Notes: generated by a model not told the origin, from the sequence alone. 64,000 nucleotides of DNA from Pelodera strongyloides (GCA_036852015.1 JAANDG010000217.1:124001-188000); one strand, 5' to 3'; shown: positions 1 to 11,900, counted from the stretch's first letter. Translations and numbers: made by a program.

Positions 1-1275
1 ACCGGACTTCGCCGGAAAGAATCTTAAACGCAAGGACCAAATCCTTGCGAATTCTCCTCTCCTGAAGCGAAACAAGACCTAAACGACATAAACGCTCACT
101 GTAACTTGGAAGTTCAGAGTACGAATGCACACCAAAACATTTAAAATAAACAATGCGAGTAAAACTTGATTGCACACGTTCGATTTTACGAATATCCTTT
201 AATTTAAAAGGGCTCCAAACTGAACTAGAGAATTCCAGTTTAGGAAGCACCCACGTCTTAAAACAATGAACTAACACAGTAGGATCACGAATGCGAACAA
301 TACGTAGAAGAATATGCATTTTCCAAACTGAAGAATTATATACCAAATTTAAATGCTCATTGAATTGAAGATTATTCTGTATTTTTACTCCTAGATCCCG
401 AACTGAATTAACTTCCCGTAGAGGAGTATTTGCGATTTAGTAAACACATTTATCATTCCCAGTACCTATGTACAAAGAGTGACATTTGTGGTAGGCTATT
501 TCCAATTGCCAAGAATTACACCACTGCAACAAAGAGTCAATAGAGTTTTGCATACAAATATGAGCACGGTTTTGTTCTTCACGATTGTATACCACATATA
601 CCTTAATGTCATCAGCAAAACACCTAACTTTTACTTGGAACCTTTCAAGAGTTTGTGGGAGATCAGATACATAAAATAGGAAAAGTAGCGGTCCGAGAAC
701 ACTGCCCTGAGGGACTCCGCTGGTAACTTGATAACGAGAGGAATATACATCATTTATTTTAACAGTAAATGTTCGAGCAACGAGGAAAGATTCAATCCAT
801 TTCAGCAAATTAAGAGGTACACCAGATGATCGTAGTTTGTGCAGTAATTTAGGATGAGACACCTTATCAAAGGCCTTGGCGAAATCATAGTAAACGACAT
901 CAGTACATTTTCCCTGATCGTTTGCTTGTAACCACTCATATTGTACATCAAGCAGTTGTGATTCAACAGAACGGCCGCGAACAAACCCGTGTTGTTGTTC
1001 CGGAATAAAACCATTAAGTGTGAAATGATCATAGAGCCAACGACATAATAATTTCTCCATTACTTTACAAGGTGTGGATGTAAGCGAAATTGGACGAAAA
1101 TCAGATGCCAGAGCCGGATTCGTCTTTTTTGCAAGTGGGATAATTATTGATTCTTTCCATGGCGACGGAACGGCTCCCACTTCCAGAGATAGATTGAATA
1201 TAAAGGATAAAGGAAGGGCAAGAGAGGCATGACATTTTCTAAACACTATTTGCGGTATTTTACGATGTACCGTTG
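1..1275 (-). pseudogene. Non-LTR retrotransposon reverse transcriptase fragment
   Basis: This is the C-terminal half of a reverse transcriptase of the Jockey/CR1-like type, read on the minus strand from about 1275 to the window edge. Visible motifs include WKESIIIPLAKK, DFRPISL, YYDFAKAFDKVSH, SGVPQGSVLGPLLF and the catalytic FADD (around positions 590-600). After these come the thumb and the C-terminal SLQERRIRKDL motif that such LINEs carry before their end. The frame is open over about 420 codons except for one TAG at 437-439. There is no start: the reading frame runs back to about 1275, where a MITE (1279-1542) cuts it off. No endonuclease domain is seen. It is a dead 5'-truncated copy; the CR1/Jockey clade is inferred from motif style only. 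Confidence 0.85.
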
Positions 1276-1278
1276 TTT

Positions 1279-1542
1279 GCTATTATATACCAGAAGGCTC
1301 ACGCCGCCTGAGGCGACTTACATGGAAATATGAGTGGTTTAGCATAGGCATACTTATATACAAAGTTTCAAACGTATCATAAGAAATTCACATAATAGGA
1401 AACAATTGCATATGCATACTTCGATATTGAGCTGCGACACTCTTTTTATACCAACACGCGGAGCAATTGTCGAAATTTTGAGTTTACGTAACGCACATCG
1501 GTATTCAGATTACGTTACAGTTACTCTTTTATATAATAAGAA
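1279..1542. mobile_element. TATA-ended MITE, family T1, copy 1
   Basis: An AT-rich non-coding element whose two ends are imperfect inverses (CTATTATATA... and ...CTTTTATATAATAAG). The internal blocks GCCTGAGGCGAC, GAGCTGCGACACTCTTT and GGAGCAATT recur in copies at 32017-32243, 44757-44989 and 61902-62145. This copy interrupts the retrotransposon reverse transcriptase. Confidence 0.65.
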
Positions 1543-2377
1543 GATTGCTGGTCGGATGTAATAATGAGGACACGTGCTCGACCACTTCACTACCGTTAGA
1601 AAACTATCTCGGTAGCGTACCATAAGTAAACTTTCTTATATGCTACTCATCATAAGTTTCAATACCTTCATCTGCATGTCATAGACCATACCATACATAT
1701 TCACTATTCAATTCCCTCTGGAAAATATTCCCTGGGCACATAAAATACCATTCTAAAGTGAGAGTCCCAGGGAGAAAGGCGAAAGTTACCCCTCGGGGAA
1801 TTGAGTGATGTAGATGACCTAACTGCTGCGCTAATTTTCGTGCAAATTGCCCAAGCCAATGTTACATAATACAATAATAAATCGTTTACGCTTCAAGAGA
1901 GTGCACTTTTTTTCAAGGGTGAAAATACAGTTTCAAGGTTTTTTTTCAGGGTCCCTAGCAGTAGGCGACGATTTCCAGATGACAAATTGCTCGACGTCTT
2001 CGAGCTAGGGCCAAATGCAAATAGAGAAACTTTACCCGTTCCAAGAATAATACTGTGGAAACATAATCTTCCCACACACTAGTGTGTTTTGACGCACTAT
2101 TAAACTACAATAGTTTGTTCCTGAGAAAGTGAAAAGTTTTATAGTTTATGTGAAATTCAAGTTAACTGCTTTTTTGCTACTAATTGAAGGCTAGGTTTCG
2201 CAGATTTTGTTTCAACATAAGATCAGAATTTTATATTTTATCATCCATGACACAAACGTTTGGTCTGTAGGCGCAAAAGTTCATTTATTGTTTTAATTTC
2301 TCTTTCTTGACCTTACCTTCCTGCACTGAAAGCCTAGACATTGAGTCTCAGGAACCACACAAGAAAACGAAATAATT
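1543..2377. other. Gene-free stretch with repeat fragments
   Basis: No coding region is supported. At about 1708-1816 there is a degenerate relative of the CCCTGGG/TTCCCC foldback group (see 24901-25032), and at 1886-2012 a minus-strand tail fragment of the SINE whose full copy lies at 6955-7235. The remainder is unassigned AT-rich sequence. Confidence 0.5.
1886..2012 (-). repeat. SINE tail fragment
   Basis: Read on the minus strand, this matches the 3' half of the element at 6955-7235: CCTAGC..GAAGACGTCG, GCAATTTGTCATCTGGAA, then CACCCTTGAAAAAAAGTGCA and CTTGAAGCGTAA. The tRNA-like head is missing. Similar tails lie at 10835-10945, 14170-14290 and 42305-42415. Confidence 0.6.
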
Positions 2378-2525
2378 GACGCTTTTGGTGACTGGTTTGT
2401 GACCATTTGGCGACTAATTGATAACGGTTTTCGGGTGAAACTTGGTCACCAGATGGCCACGAATTGGGCAGCAAATTTGCTGTTCCACGAAAAGAACCAG
2501 TGGACCGTCACCGAATGGGTTCAAC
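2378..2525. repeat. GGTGAC-rich interspersed repeat, copy 1
   Basis: A patch built from repeats of GTCACCAAATGG / CCATTTGGTGAC and its inverse. It is shared with a copy at 51818-51985 inside an intron of the alpha-glucosidase gene. Both contain TTTTCG-AAA-C-GGT blocks and read as a degenerate foldback. No coding frame is present. Confidence 0.5.
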
Positions 2526-2846
2526 TATTTAATATGTTGACGCTATACACTTGAGCCGTACTTATCAAAGTACCGAATAAGTACTTGTACCTTGTACCCA
2601 ATAATTCACATTTTTTTGACATTTGAATAAACTAAAAAGCTTGCCTTTCATAGGGTACAGACTGGGGAAAAACTCTTTTGTGAAGGTGAAGTCATCTGAA
2701 AAGTTGGCCCTAACAAATTTACCCTAAAATACACCCATTCTTCTTCCTTGTCTTGTATTTTAAAAGTAATTTTTAAAGGGTTTCTTGTTTTCGAAGAATT
2801 TCTTGGCATAGATACAAGTTCAAGTCCCGTAGCAAGCAAACCAAGC

Positions 2847-3241
2847 TTAAAGGGACAGGCCCATCAAAGTAAACATATATTTACAATACGTTCATAATGA
2901 TTATAAAGCAATTTTATTACAATATATTATACAAACTAAATTTCACCTTCATTTACCCTGGGAAACTTTTTTCCCATGCGCTCAACGCATATGTATACCG
3001 TAAAACGGAAATTTCCAAGCTGCCTATGCAAATTTATCGTAAAATTAGACTGCGATCAAAATTTGCGTATACGGCTTTGAAATCTGCAGCTTTGCGGTAT
3101 ACATAGTTGAGCGCATCGGAAAAAAGTGTCCCAGGGTGAATGAAGGTGAAATTTGGTTTGTATATATTGTAATAAAAATGCTTGTAAACAGTATGAACAT
3201 CTCGTCAACATAGGTTTAATTTGATGGGCCTGTCCCTTTAA
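2847..3241. mobile_element. Long hairpin element H3 (TTTAAAGGGACAGGCCC ends)
   Basis: A near-complete palindrome of about 395 bp. The left end TTAAAGGGACAGGCCCATC is the inverse of the right end GATGGGCCTGTCCCTTTAA, and the arms stay complementary almost to the centre (about 3045). It is non-coding and flanked by TTAA/TA, so it is a foldback MITE. A truncated relative starts at about 10751. Open frames on both strands are by-products of the inverted repeat. Confidence 0.8.
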
Positions 3242-3762
3242 TAGTATTAGATAAGATGTGAAACCATCCAAACAAAGTTCAGCACAATAAATAAAGAGAG
3301 CACGCAATCAAGTACTTTTTCAATAAAGTGTGTATTTTTCCGGGTGACCAAAGGCCAGAAAACTATATCTTTTATAGGCATGTATGTAGTTATATAATCT
3401 TCTGCACGTATGTATGCCGTTTATTGTACGTGTTTGTGAAACGCATACTGTCAAATCAGTCCCAAGTATTTTTTCAAATTTCTGCTCCACGCTTCAGGGA
3501 AGAGTCAAGCAAAACGTAGTAATGCTTTATGATTTTTATCCGCTCTAATAGCTCTGATTGTTTTTAGTGTAGTTGTAGTCTTTACTGTTAGTCTAGTAGC
3601 ATGAGCCGGATATAAGAATTCAGTTTTCCACGCTGCGTTGGTAAAACCGGCCGGTAGTTCGCTTTAAGTTCATACTCGTTCTCATGCCATGCTCATTCAT
3701 ATTTATACACATTCAAGGAGGTGGAATATTGAAATATTTTGTTGTTTTGGACAGGTATTTTT
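3242..3762. promoter_or_regulatory. Upstream region of the first receptor gene, with SL acceptor
   Basis: No coding region is seen. A remnant of an H1-like end (AAACCGGCCGGTAGTTCGCTTTAA) lies at about 3644-3667. The 3' splice site ACAG at 3751-3754, 8 nt before the ATG at 3763, is a plausible trans-splice acceptor. Confidence 0.45.
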
Positions 3763-6614
3763 ATGGCGCGGCTATCCATAAACGACATAATCGACATTAT
3801 ACTAAGCGTTATCATCGTTATTTTCCTCATGTATTGCTTATACAATTTAAATACGGCAAAATTCTATTCACCATTCTTTTCTGTTATCGAGCTGCTCATT
3901 ATTTTCGATATAGCTGATCTAATAGTTTTGGCAATTCATGATAATGTGTGCAAAGTTAATGAAAAGGAAGTTTTCGGTAGGTTATGTATTCCAGTATTTA
4001 TTTTAAACATTTTTTTAAAGATTATTAAGCGCAGCGCAAACCTAAGCTCAAAACGAACGAGTTAACAGACTCCGATTTCTATCATAACAGTATTACCAAG
4101 CGAACAACAGATTTAGTGATTTTTAAAGGGATCGGGATGGAATCGAACATGCGTACTTTGCGGTGCAGCTACTATATCATGCGTTTCTGCGCACATTCTG
4201 TATTCTGTACCGTATTCTCTACAACTTGTCAGGGGGCCAGATCCGTACTCGGGTTGCGTTAGCTAGAGGCTAAGGCGCTAGCCATTTGGCCATCCATCCT
4301 CCTACCACAATGTTCTTTGTTGCAGATGTATGGGCGATATGCGTGATCGTATCAGTTGGATGTATTCGTTGGTTTGGAAACCTTTTGCTTATTCCACTAC
4401 TCGCGGTGTTACATTTTTGGTCTCTGGCGTATCCTCTTGGTTTTCGAAGACTAAGCAAACTACAAGTATATCAGATCATGGCGGCATGCATGCTTCCGTC
4501 AATTGGTAGGGCACCAATTTTACCAACACAGAAAGAATTGTGCGCGGCGACGCGAAGGTGTGCTGCAGCGACGAAACGCAACGTGGCGAAACCTGCGTTT
4601 TCTGCGCCCCGCTCTGTAAAAGCTTTGTGATGTAATTGCTGACCTCACCTGCTAGTTGCTCTAGATACGGAGTAGTTTAGCCAGATTTCTTTCCTAAGGT
4701 GTAAAATGTTCCCCTGTTTTATTTATCCTTATGGCCTGTCCATGTATGCGATTCGCACTTGCGAAAATGACAACTGCATGTCCATGTTCGAGTCAATGTA
4801 AATGACATGGTGCCGCAGCGATTTTGAATCTAGTACGGATCTATTCCAAAATAGTACGGATCTATTTCAAATAGTACGGATCTGATACACTTTCGCTGCA
4901 GGACCATGTCAAATGCGTTATTCACATGGGTTACTGTAGGCATGTAAAATGGCCTGAACATGGACAGGCATTTGTCATTTTGGCAAGTACGAATCGCAAA
5001 CATGGACAGGCCGTTAGTAAACACGTCCTCAGGCTGTTGGGTCATTGGCTTATGGATCAGCTAGATAGTGAATGTTCATTCCTATATGGAAACTTTTAAT
5101 AATAATACAATAATTTATTTATTACGTACAAAAAAATGTAAGCGCACAGTTTGTCGAACGCATCACAGACACATACAGTGTTATGTAAATTGACTGCTAA
5201 AAAAGGTCTGGCGAATGAAAACACCTTTACATTCCAGCACTAACAGTACCACTATTCACTGATTGCTGTGGGTTCATCTTTTACATTCCTGGATACTACT
5301 GGAATTTCGATTGGTCAAAACCCTCCTATGACTTCTATGCATACACGAATTATGCGTTACAGGTAGGGTTTTACTTATAATAAAAGTTGTAAGCCTGTAC
5401 TTGTACGGCACTATTCGGGGATTGCAGATCTAGCGGCGCACCCCGTCTTTTTTGGTGCGCACCCAAAACTGGTGCGGCCCTAGAGCGAGTTTAGGGTTTT
5501 CTTTATATGTAGTGTTTTTTTAGATTTTTGTAAATCTTAGCAAACTACGCAACCCGTGTGATTGTCTATTTTGCACGTAAAACTAAGTTTTCTCTAGAAC
5601 AAGATGTGGATGCGTTCTTAAAGCGAAATAACGACCAGTTTTTGAAACACATCGTGGACACCTGAATTTTATGCATCATATGCAAATGAGCATAATTTAG
5701 AATAAAAAATCGACCCCACTTAGCGTAACTGCGTAAGAATGCAGCTGTCCACGATGCGTTTCAAAAACCGGCCGGTATTTCGCTTTACTCCAGCTGTAAC
5801 GCAGCACAATGTGACCGCACAGTTAGCTCACTGTTGGAAATTAAACATGTGATGGTAATGCGGAAAGAGAGAAACACACATACGCTGAGCGCATTCAGGA
5901 GGGTCTCCTTATCTTGCAGTGCATAATAATCAGCAGGTAATTACAATTACAGGCAATTGCTTTGTGCGCAATACTCTCCTCGGATGTCTACCTCGTTTAT
6001 AACGTAAATAAAATTACGCGAAAGAAGAAGAACCTCATTCTATTTATCACCAATCAGAATACCATAGTCGATTCCAATGTTCGTACAGTATCCGATGTAA
6101 CGAATAGCCGCAATAGTAACACTGTAAATACGATGCCATCTAGAACACGTCAAAGAGTAAGGCTGACCTGCTTATTTTTATTTTTATGATGACTGAATTT
6201 TAAAGGAATAACTGTTTTTTTTTCTTCAGAACAATTCTTTATCACCGGAAATTCGACTATCATTGGCATTTATGTACTTCAGCGTTAGCTTTGTTGTCGC
6301 CACTGTTTCGTTCAATGTTCTTATACAGTGAGATTATTTCATAATATATTTTTTTCTCTATTTTTTTTCGCGAATGCGCCAGTAATAATTCGTCACACTT
6401 TCGCCAGCGGGTTCGTCAGTAAAAATATTTTCGCTTAGCGATCCATCAAACATGAACATAGTAGGGGAACAGATAGACAGTCCTTGTTTCACCAAAAAAA
6501 TAATGCCTTTTCAGCTACTCCGGCATGATAATTACAATTGTCCAACAGTCAACGTGGATAATGAATTACACAAAAGTGGGCGCCTACGCAATGATCGTTA
6601 GGAATAAGAAATAA
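3763..6614 (+). CDS. Seven-helix chemoreceptor, Srx-like (paralogue 1)
   Basis: Six exons: 3763-3976, 4326-4505, 5238-5362, 5953-6156, 6230-6327, 6515-6614. They encode 306 aa. Helix 1 (IILSVIIVIFLMYCLYNL) is followed by helix 2 (FDIADLIVLAIHD), then helix 3 leading into the loop motif HFWSLAYPLGFRRL at the place of the DRY box. A conserved TDCCGFIFYIPGYYWNF precedes helix 5. The third inner loop is basic and Ser/Asn/Thr-rich, and helices 6 and 7 end in YTKVGAYAMIVRNKK. The order and spacing resemble the nematode Srx family; this is recognition by pattern, not a search. A putative sensory GPCR of the plasma membrane. AATAAA overlaps the stop (6610-6615). The start is chosen from the acceptor just upstream and from agreement with the two downstream paralogues. 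Confidence 0.8.
4125..4310 (-). repeat. tRNA-like SINE remnant
   Basis: On the minus strand the patch begins GGATGGCCAAATGGCTAGCG (an A-box-like block) and later holds GTTCGATTCC (B box), separated by extra sequence. The acceptor arms do not pair, so it is a SINE-like relic in intron 1 of the receptor gene, not a tRNA gene. Confidence 0.45.
4733..5012. repeat. Foldback element with CCTGTCCATG ends
   Basis: The left arm CCTGTCCATGTATGCGATTC is the inverse of the right arm GAATCGCAAACATGGACAGG, with further complementary blocks (ACATGGACA, TGACATGG/CCATGTCA). The loop carries three copies of an ATAGTACGGATCT unit (4836-4884). It is non-coding and lies in intron 2 of the receptor gene. Confidence 0.65.
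5618..5787. mobile_element. H1 hairpin MITE, copy 1
   Basis: About 170 bp with inverted ends TTAAAGCGAAATA... and ...CCGGCCGGTATTTCGCTTTA. The inner arms GTTTTTGAAACACATCGTGGAC and GTCCACGATGCGTTTCAAAAAC are complementary around a short AT-rich centre. It is flanked by TA on both sides (TTAA is not kept on the right), which fits a Tc1/mariner-type non-autonomous element. It sits in intron 3 of receptor paralogue 1. Confidence 0.85.
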
Positions 6615-6954
6615 AGTCCTTTGTGTAAAATTGTGTAATAAATTGTTTTGCAAAGTTTTTAAAGATCTATAAAAACAATTGGATGTACTTGTGGGTGTTC
6701 AGGTCAAACTAGTGAGACCTGACGACCGTACAGGTGCTTTTCGTTGTGAATATCGGATTTTTGCGAATTTCTTTGTGGATGCGGATCCTGAAGGACAAGA
6801 AAAAACACATCTTGAACACTAGCGAAATCAACTTCTGACCTCTTGTATGAAAGACAGTCTATAATAACCAAAATGTAATCAGGCTTTATTTGATGATGAA
6901 TATGCTTGGGTTCCTGATTATTACATATCTACTTCGCTTCTAGCGAGGTTAGTT

Positions 6955-7235
6955 TGGAAGAAGACTTTAGAGTCCAATGTCTAATGACTAGCCCTTTCGT
7001 CTCTAACGCACTCGACGCGGGTTCGAGTCTGACCGTGACAACTTTGAAACCGCGACCCGGCGAAGGAATCATGCGCGATCCCTCATGTCCCTAGCCCGAA
7101 GACGTCGTGCAATTTGTCATCTGGAACTTGTCTCCTGCGGCTAGGACCTCTGCGGAACAAGCTCACTGTGAAACTCTGCTATACACCCTTGAATAAAGGT
7201 GCACGCTCTTGAAGCGTAAAGGAGTTATTTATAGA
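6955..7235 (+). mobile_element. tRNA-derived SINE, fullest copy
   Basis: The head has an A-box-like AATGACTAGCCC and a B box GGGTTCGAGTCT. The unrelated body runs GAAGACGTCGTGCAATTTGTC, CTGCGGCTAGGACC, GCGGAACAAGCTCACTGTGA. It ends CCTTGAATAAAGGTGCACG, CTTGAAGCGTAA with an internal AATAAA. Head-less tails of the same element occur at 1886, 10835, 14170 and 42305. The pol III boxes plus dispersed truncated copies support a SINE. Confidence 0.65.
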
Positions 7236-8203
7236 GAACACGATTTGTTGTTTGTTTCTTTTGTTGTTGTGCTGCTGCTGTTTTGTCAACAAATAGCTTC
7301 CTTTATGAACATTTGCCAACCCATATAATAATTTATGGAATTAGACAATTAACTAAAAAATAAGATATTATGCAAGTTTTCCAAGAAGTCAACTGATTCA
7401 ACTGATATTCCCACGAGAGTAATTCAAACACATTCACAAGCTTACAATTATACATTGAATTGCAAGAAAATCGATCTTTTCAACTGTGTATTATGATTTA
7501 TGATTAATTCGATGAAAGTACAACGAAGAAAAAAAATATGTTCTCGTGCAAACTTCTCCTTATACATGTATTCACTGAAGAGTTTGGTGTTGAGGGAATA
7601 GTTCCACAAAAGGCAGAGGCACACGAAAAAGAGAGCAGCACAAGCGCCGTAAGTGCGCCACAAGTGCGCCAACTAGAATTGGAGTGCACCCCGCGTGGGT
7701 ATATGCGCCGAGCATTGCCTGACCCCTTCGCCGCGTGTTTTCTCATGGATGAAAACGGTGACAAAAAATCAGTTTAGCTTTTCTTTGTAACTATGGTGTA
7801 TTTGTGTACCAGTATTAATATTCGTTTGTTTCTTTATGATTGTTAGTTTGTTAGTATGTAAATTAACTTAGTTGTTCCCGTTATTGTAACCCTTTACTAT
7901 GTGGGACCTGGTTATTGTATTTATTTTTGCTTTTGCTTAATATTTATTGTGTGCTTGGTTCAATAAAACCTTATATAATTTAATAATGCGCAATCGTAGT
8001 GCGTCAGCTACAATAGAGCTTTTGCATTCAACTCATACCACAGAACAGCAAATCCCATTGCTGTTATAAAAAAAAAAAAAAAAATCCCATTGCGATTATT
8101 GTTTGAAAATGCTTTCGTCATCAAAGCACTAAAAACTAACTGAAAAAGTTCAGTTACTTTTTACGCGGTTATTTACCCCTTTGCTTGCCCACTCACAAAT
8201 ACT

Positions 8204-8470
8204 TCCCATGTATTGGCTTCCTTATTCTTGCGGGCGTAAGTTTTTTGCTGCGTATTCCCTGAGCGTAAGCGTAAGTTTTTCACACCTATGTGAGAATTTA
8301 CTATAGAATATTTCATAAAATATACGCTTATAAAATACTTCCCTAGTATTGGCTTCCTTATTCTTGCGGGCGTAAAGTGTGTGAGTTTTTTCAATGTTTT
8401 GTTGCGTATTCAGCGTATTCCTTGAACGTAAGGGTCGGTTTTTCACACCAATGTGAAAATGTACTATTGA
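8204..8470. repeat. Two-copy tandem repeat, about 140 bp unit
   Basis: The block ATTGGCTTCCTTATTCTTGC-GGGCGTAA, then GCGTATTC, then TTTTTCACACC-ATGTGA occurs twice, the second copy starting near 8348. Divergence is moderate. No gene is involved. Confidence 0.6.
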
Positions 8471-8998
8471 ATATATAATATAAAAATTGACAATTGACGT
8501 GTTATGTGTGAGTTGACTTAGCATTTTCTGAAAAACAATAACGAGCACAGACTCTAAATTATTTCCTAAAAATTAGACTAGAAATGAGTGCACCTTTATT
8601 ATTAGTCATTTTCACAAAAATCAGTACACCATTATTATTTTTTTTTGAAAATTTGATTATGTTTTAGCACAGATATATTTGCTGCTGAATCTGCCACCTT
8701 TACTTTGTGTTTGCATATTGCTGAGTACGCTGATATTACGCCGGTGGTGCGCGGTGCAAAATTTGTGCGAAAATCTTGCGAACGCCGGGCGAAGGGTGGG
8801 CGAAAATGTAACAAGAGCGCCAGGCTCTCACAAAACTTTCCTATGGAAAATACGCGATAGTCAATAGCCGATTGAACGCGCAGAACTGTTTCGAAGGCTG
8901 AACGATGTGCGCAGTTTTATGGCGGCGCACCATCAAAGTTTCACATTGAGCTCGCAAGAAGTACAATAAAAATAAACTGATCTATGCTAAATTTCAGG

Positions 8999-11900
8999 AT
9001 GGCTTACTTGGCGGTAAAAGAAATAGTCGATATTGGGCTATCTTTTATGATTGTCATTTTCCTACTGTATTGCCTTTATCACTTGAATTCGTCGAAGTAC
9101 TATTCGCCATTTTTTTCGATAATTGCAAATTTGATCTTCCTGGATATTGCCGATTTGGTGCTTCTCACGGTTCATGATAATTTGTGCAGAGTGAATGAGA
9201 GGGAAGTATTTGGTGAGTTTTAGATGATTTGTTTTGCTGTCTGTAACGCCAGTAGTTGTCTAATTATTTCACCTCGCACGCTTGAGCTCGGAAATCCACG
9301 CTGCGACAAGCGCCGCACTCTAGCATGCGCACTAGCGTCGCAGCGCTGCACTCTAGCAGGCGGATCAGCGTTCGCAGTTCATTCGCCAAAAGTGAGCGAA
9401 ACGTAGGACTTGTTTCTGGGCACAATGTCGATGCTGAACTCCGAAAAGTTTCCAAGATTCGAGCTCGGGGCGCGCGCGTTATGGGCGAACTTGCTAGTCA
9501 TTGGAACACCGGAAACATTTGATGTTTTCAGACACCTGGGTGGTAGTTATCATCGTAGCGATTGGCGGTGTGCATTGGTTCGGTACCATGTTCCTCATAC
9601 CACTGCTCGCACTAGTTCATTTCTGGTCTTTCGCGTCTCCGATGAGTTTTCGAGGATTAACGAAGAAGAATGTTACCTTGATTATTGTCATTGTTATGGT
9701 ACCACCAATTGGTACGTATCCATATTCTTCCTTTTCCACCTTTCCTTTGAGTATTTTTATTTTTTTAAAGCGAAATACCGGCCGGTTTTTTTAAACGCAT
9801 CGTGGACAACTGCATCCTTACGTTTTATGCTAATTTGCTCGAATTCTAATTTATGTTCATTTGCATAAGCTGCATAAGAATGATGGTCTAGTCGGTGTTT
9901 CTAAGACCAAAAACGAGTAATTTCTCTGACTGTAGTTTAGGATTTCAATGTACTTCCCTGAAATAAGACGTGGGTACAAAATCAGGAAAAACTTAAAGCG
10001 AAATACCAGCCGGTTTTTGAAACGCATCTCAAATGTCAGCATTCTTATGCAGTTATGCTAAAAGGGGTCTATTGGGGTCTATTTTTTATTCAAATTAATG
10101 CTCATTTGTATATGAAGCATAGGAAAGCAGGGAGAACTCGATGCGTTTCAAAAACCGGCCGGTATTTCGCTCTAAGAGAAAAAAGGAAATCACTCATTCT
10201 TCACTAGAGAAATTTACAGTTAAAAACAAAGATTTGGTGTGGGAAAAAGTTATTTAGGACCTTTTATAGTCCGAAGCAGAAGTTTCTTATTTAGGTTAGT
10301 TCAACGGGGTCAGAAAGTGTAGTGTAAAATGTTCAATTAGAAATTAAAAAAATTGTTATTATACATGTAAAAAAAGTGAACAAATACTATAAGCTGAAAA
10401 TGTTAATAAAGAAGACTTTCATAAATTTAAAAAACAAATTAGTGTTATTTTTAGTACAACCCAGGTTTTACCGCCTCGGAAAAAATGAATTCTCATACTT
10501 CATATTTACTGCAATAAAGTTAGTCGTGATAAAAACAATAAAGATGTGCTATGATAAAAAAAATGTTTTTCAGCCCTAACTGCACCATTATTTACTGATT
10601 GTTGCGGGTTCATCTTTTACATTCCTGGATACTACTGGAATTTCGACTACTTGAAACCTTCTTTCAATTTTTATTATTACACGAATTGGGCGCTACAGGT
10701 ACGGAATTCATGTAGCACTTTTAGCTTTTTTTCGATTTCTGAATTGTTTAAAGGCACACGCCCATGAAAGTAAACCTATATTTATGATATGTTCATAATG
10801 AGTATAAAGTATTTTATTGCAATCTGTTACGCTTCAAGCGCGTGCATATTTATTCAAGGCTACGGTTTCAAAGTGAGCTTATGACTTGTTCTGCAGAGGT
10901 CCTGAGAATTAGCCGACGAGTTCCAGATGACAAATTGCTCGAAAATGATCGATATTTAAAGCAAAAAAAAAGTTGGATGAAAGTTTAGTTGGATGAAAGA
11001 AAAAGATAAAAAATAGTCGCATTTTTTATGTTTTTGACCAGAAGCGCACTACTTTGATATAGAACTGTACAAGTGGGCAGAATTTCCTTATTGGACCTGA
11101 CATTTTGTTGACATCTATAATTGTTTACTGAAACGTATGCAAATATCAAAATCTCATAGACTCAGGAAGTCAAGTCCTTTGCGACATTTGCGTAAGTATA
11201 CTAGTATACAGCTTATACAGATGCGCAGCGAAAATATAGCGCAACTGTGGCACACCAAGTGCGCTATAAGCTACGGGTACAAGTGTGTAATCTAATCAAT
11301 CGCGACACAGGTTCCTCGCACGGAATTTTACACCATTCGCGCACCCATGGCGCCCCCACCGCACACATTCTTTTCTCAGTGGAGGAGCGAAAAAATGCCT
11401 TTTCTGTAAATTGGCACAAACATAGAGTGAAATTCTTTTATTCTGAAGTAGGATACATAATGCTCTGTATTTCTGTGACTCAAGGACTCTTGTGCGCTAA
11501 GCTACCGTAATTGGGAGTGACTTTCAATTTGGCGCCTCTCTCGTTTAACCACGATGAGTAAGCTCGTTATGTGCGGGATCAGACTAACTAAATTAAAACA
11601 AACGTGGTGTGGTGTACCAAAAGACATTTCAGGCGTTCGCTTTGGTCGCCATAATATGTTCTGATGTTTTTCTGGTGTATAACATCAGACGTATAAGTAG
11701 AAAGAGACATCCTGTACCCATTGCGTCATCGACAATGGCGAGTAACGCAGGCTTGACACAGAATAACAAGACTCGCGAAATGGTGAGATAACTAGAAAAC
11801 CCTTTAAAGCGAAATACCGTCCGGTTTTTGAGTCGTATCGGCATCCTGGACAGCTGAATTCTTACGTATTTAGCTCGAATTTAGCTCTATTTTTTATTCT

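Larger units (their letters stand above)
6615..8998. other. Intergenic region between receptor paralogues 1 and 2
   Basis: No coding region is supported. It contains a full-length SINE (6955-7235), a GC-rich patch with GTGCGCCACAAGTGCGCC (about 7645-7715), a poly(A) run (8067-8085) and a two-copy tandem repeat (8204-8470). The acceptor ATTTCAG at 8991-8997 immediately precedes the next ATG. Confidence 0.6.

Noticed and set aside
5618..5787. piggyBac-type MITE because of flanking TTAA
   Set aside because: The right flanks of several copies keep only TA (TTACTCC, TCTAAGA, TTACAAT), so TTAA is not a consistent duplication.
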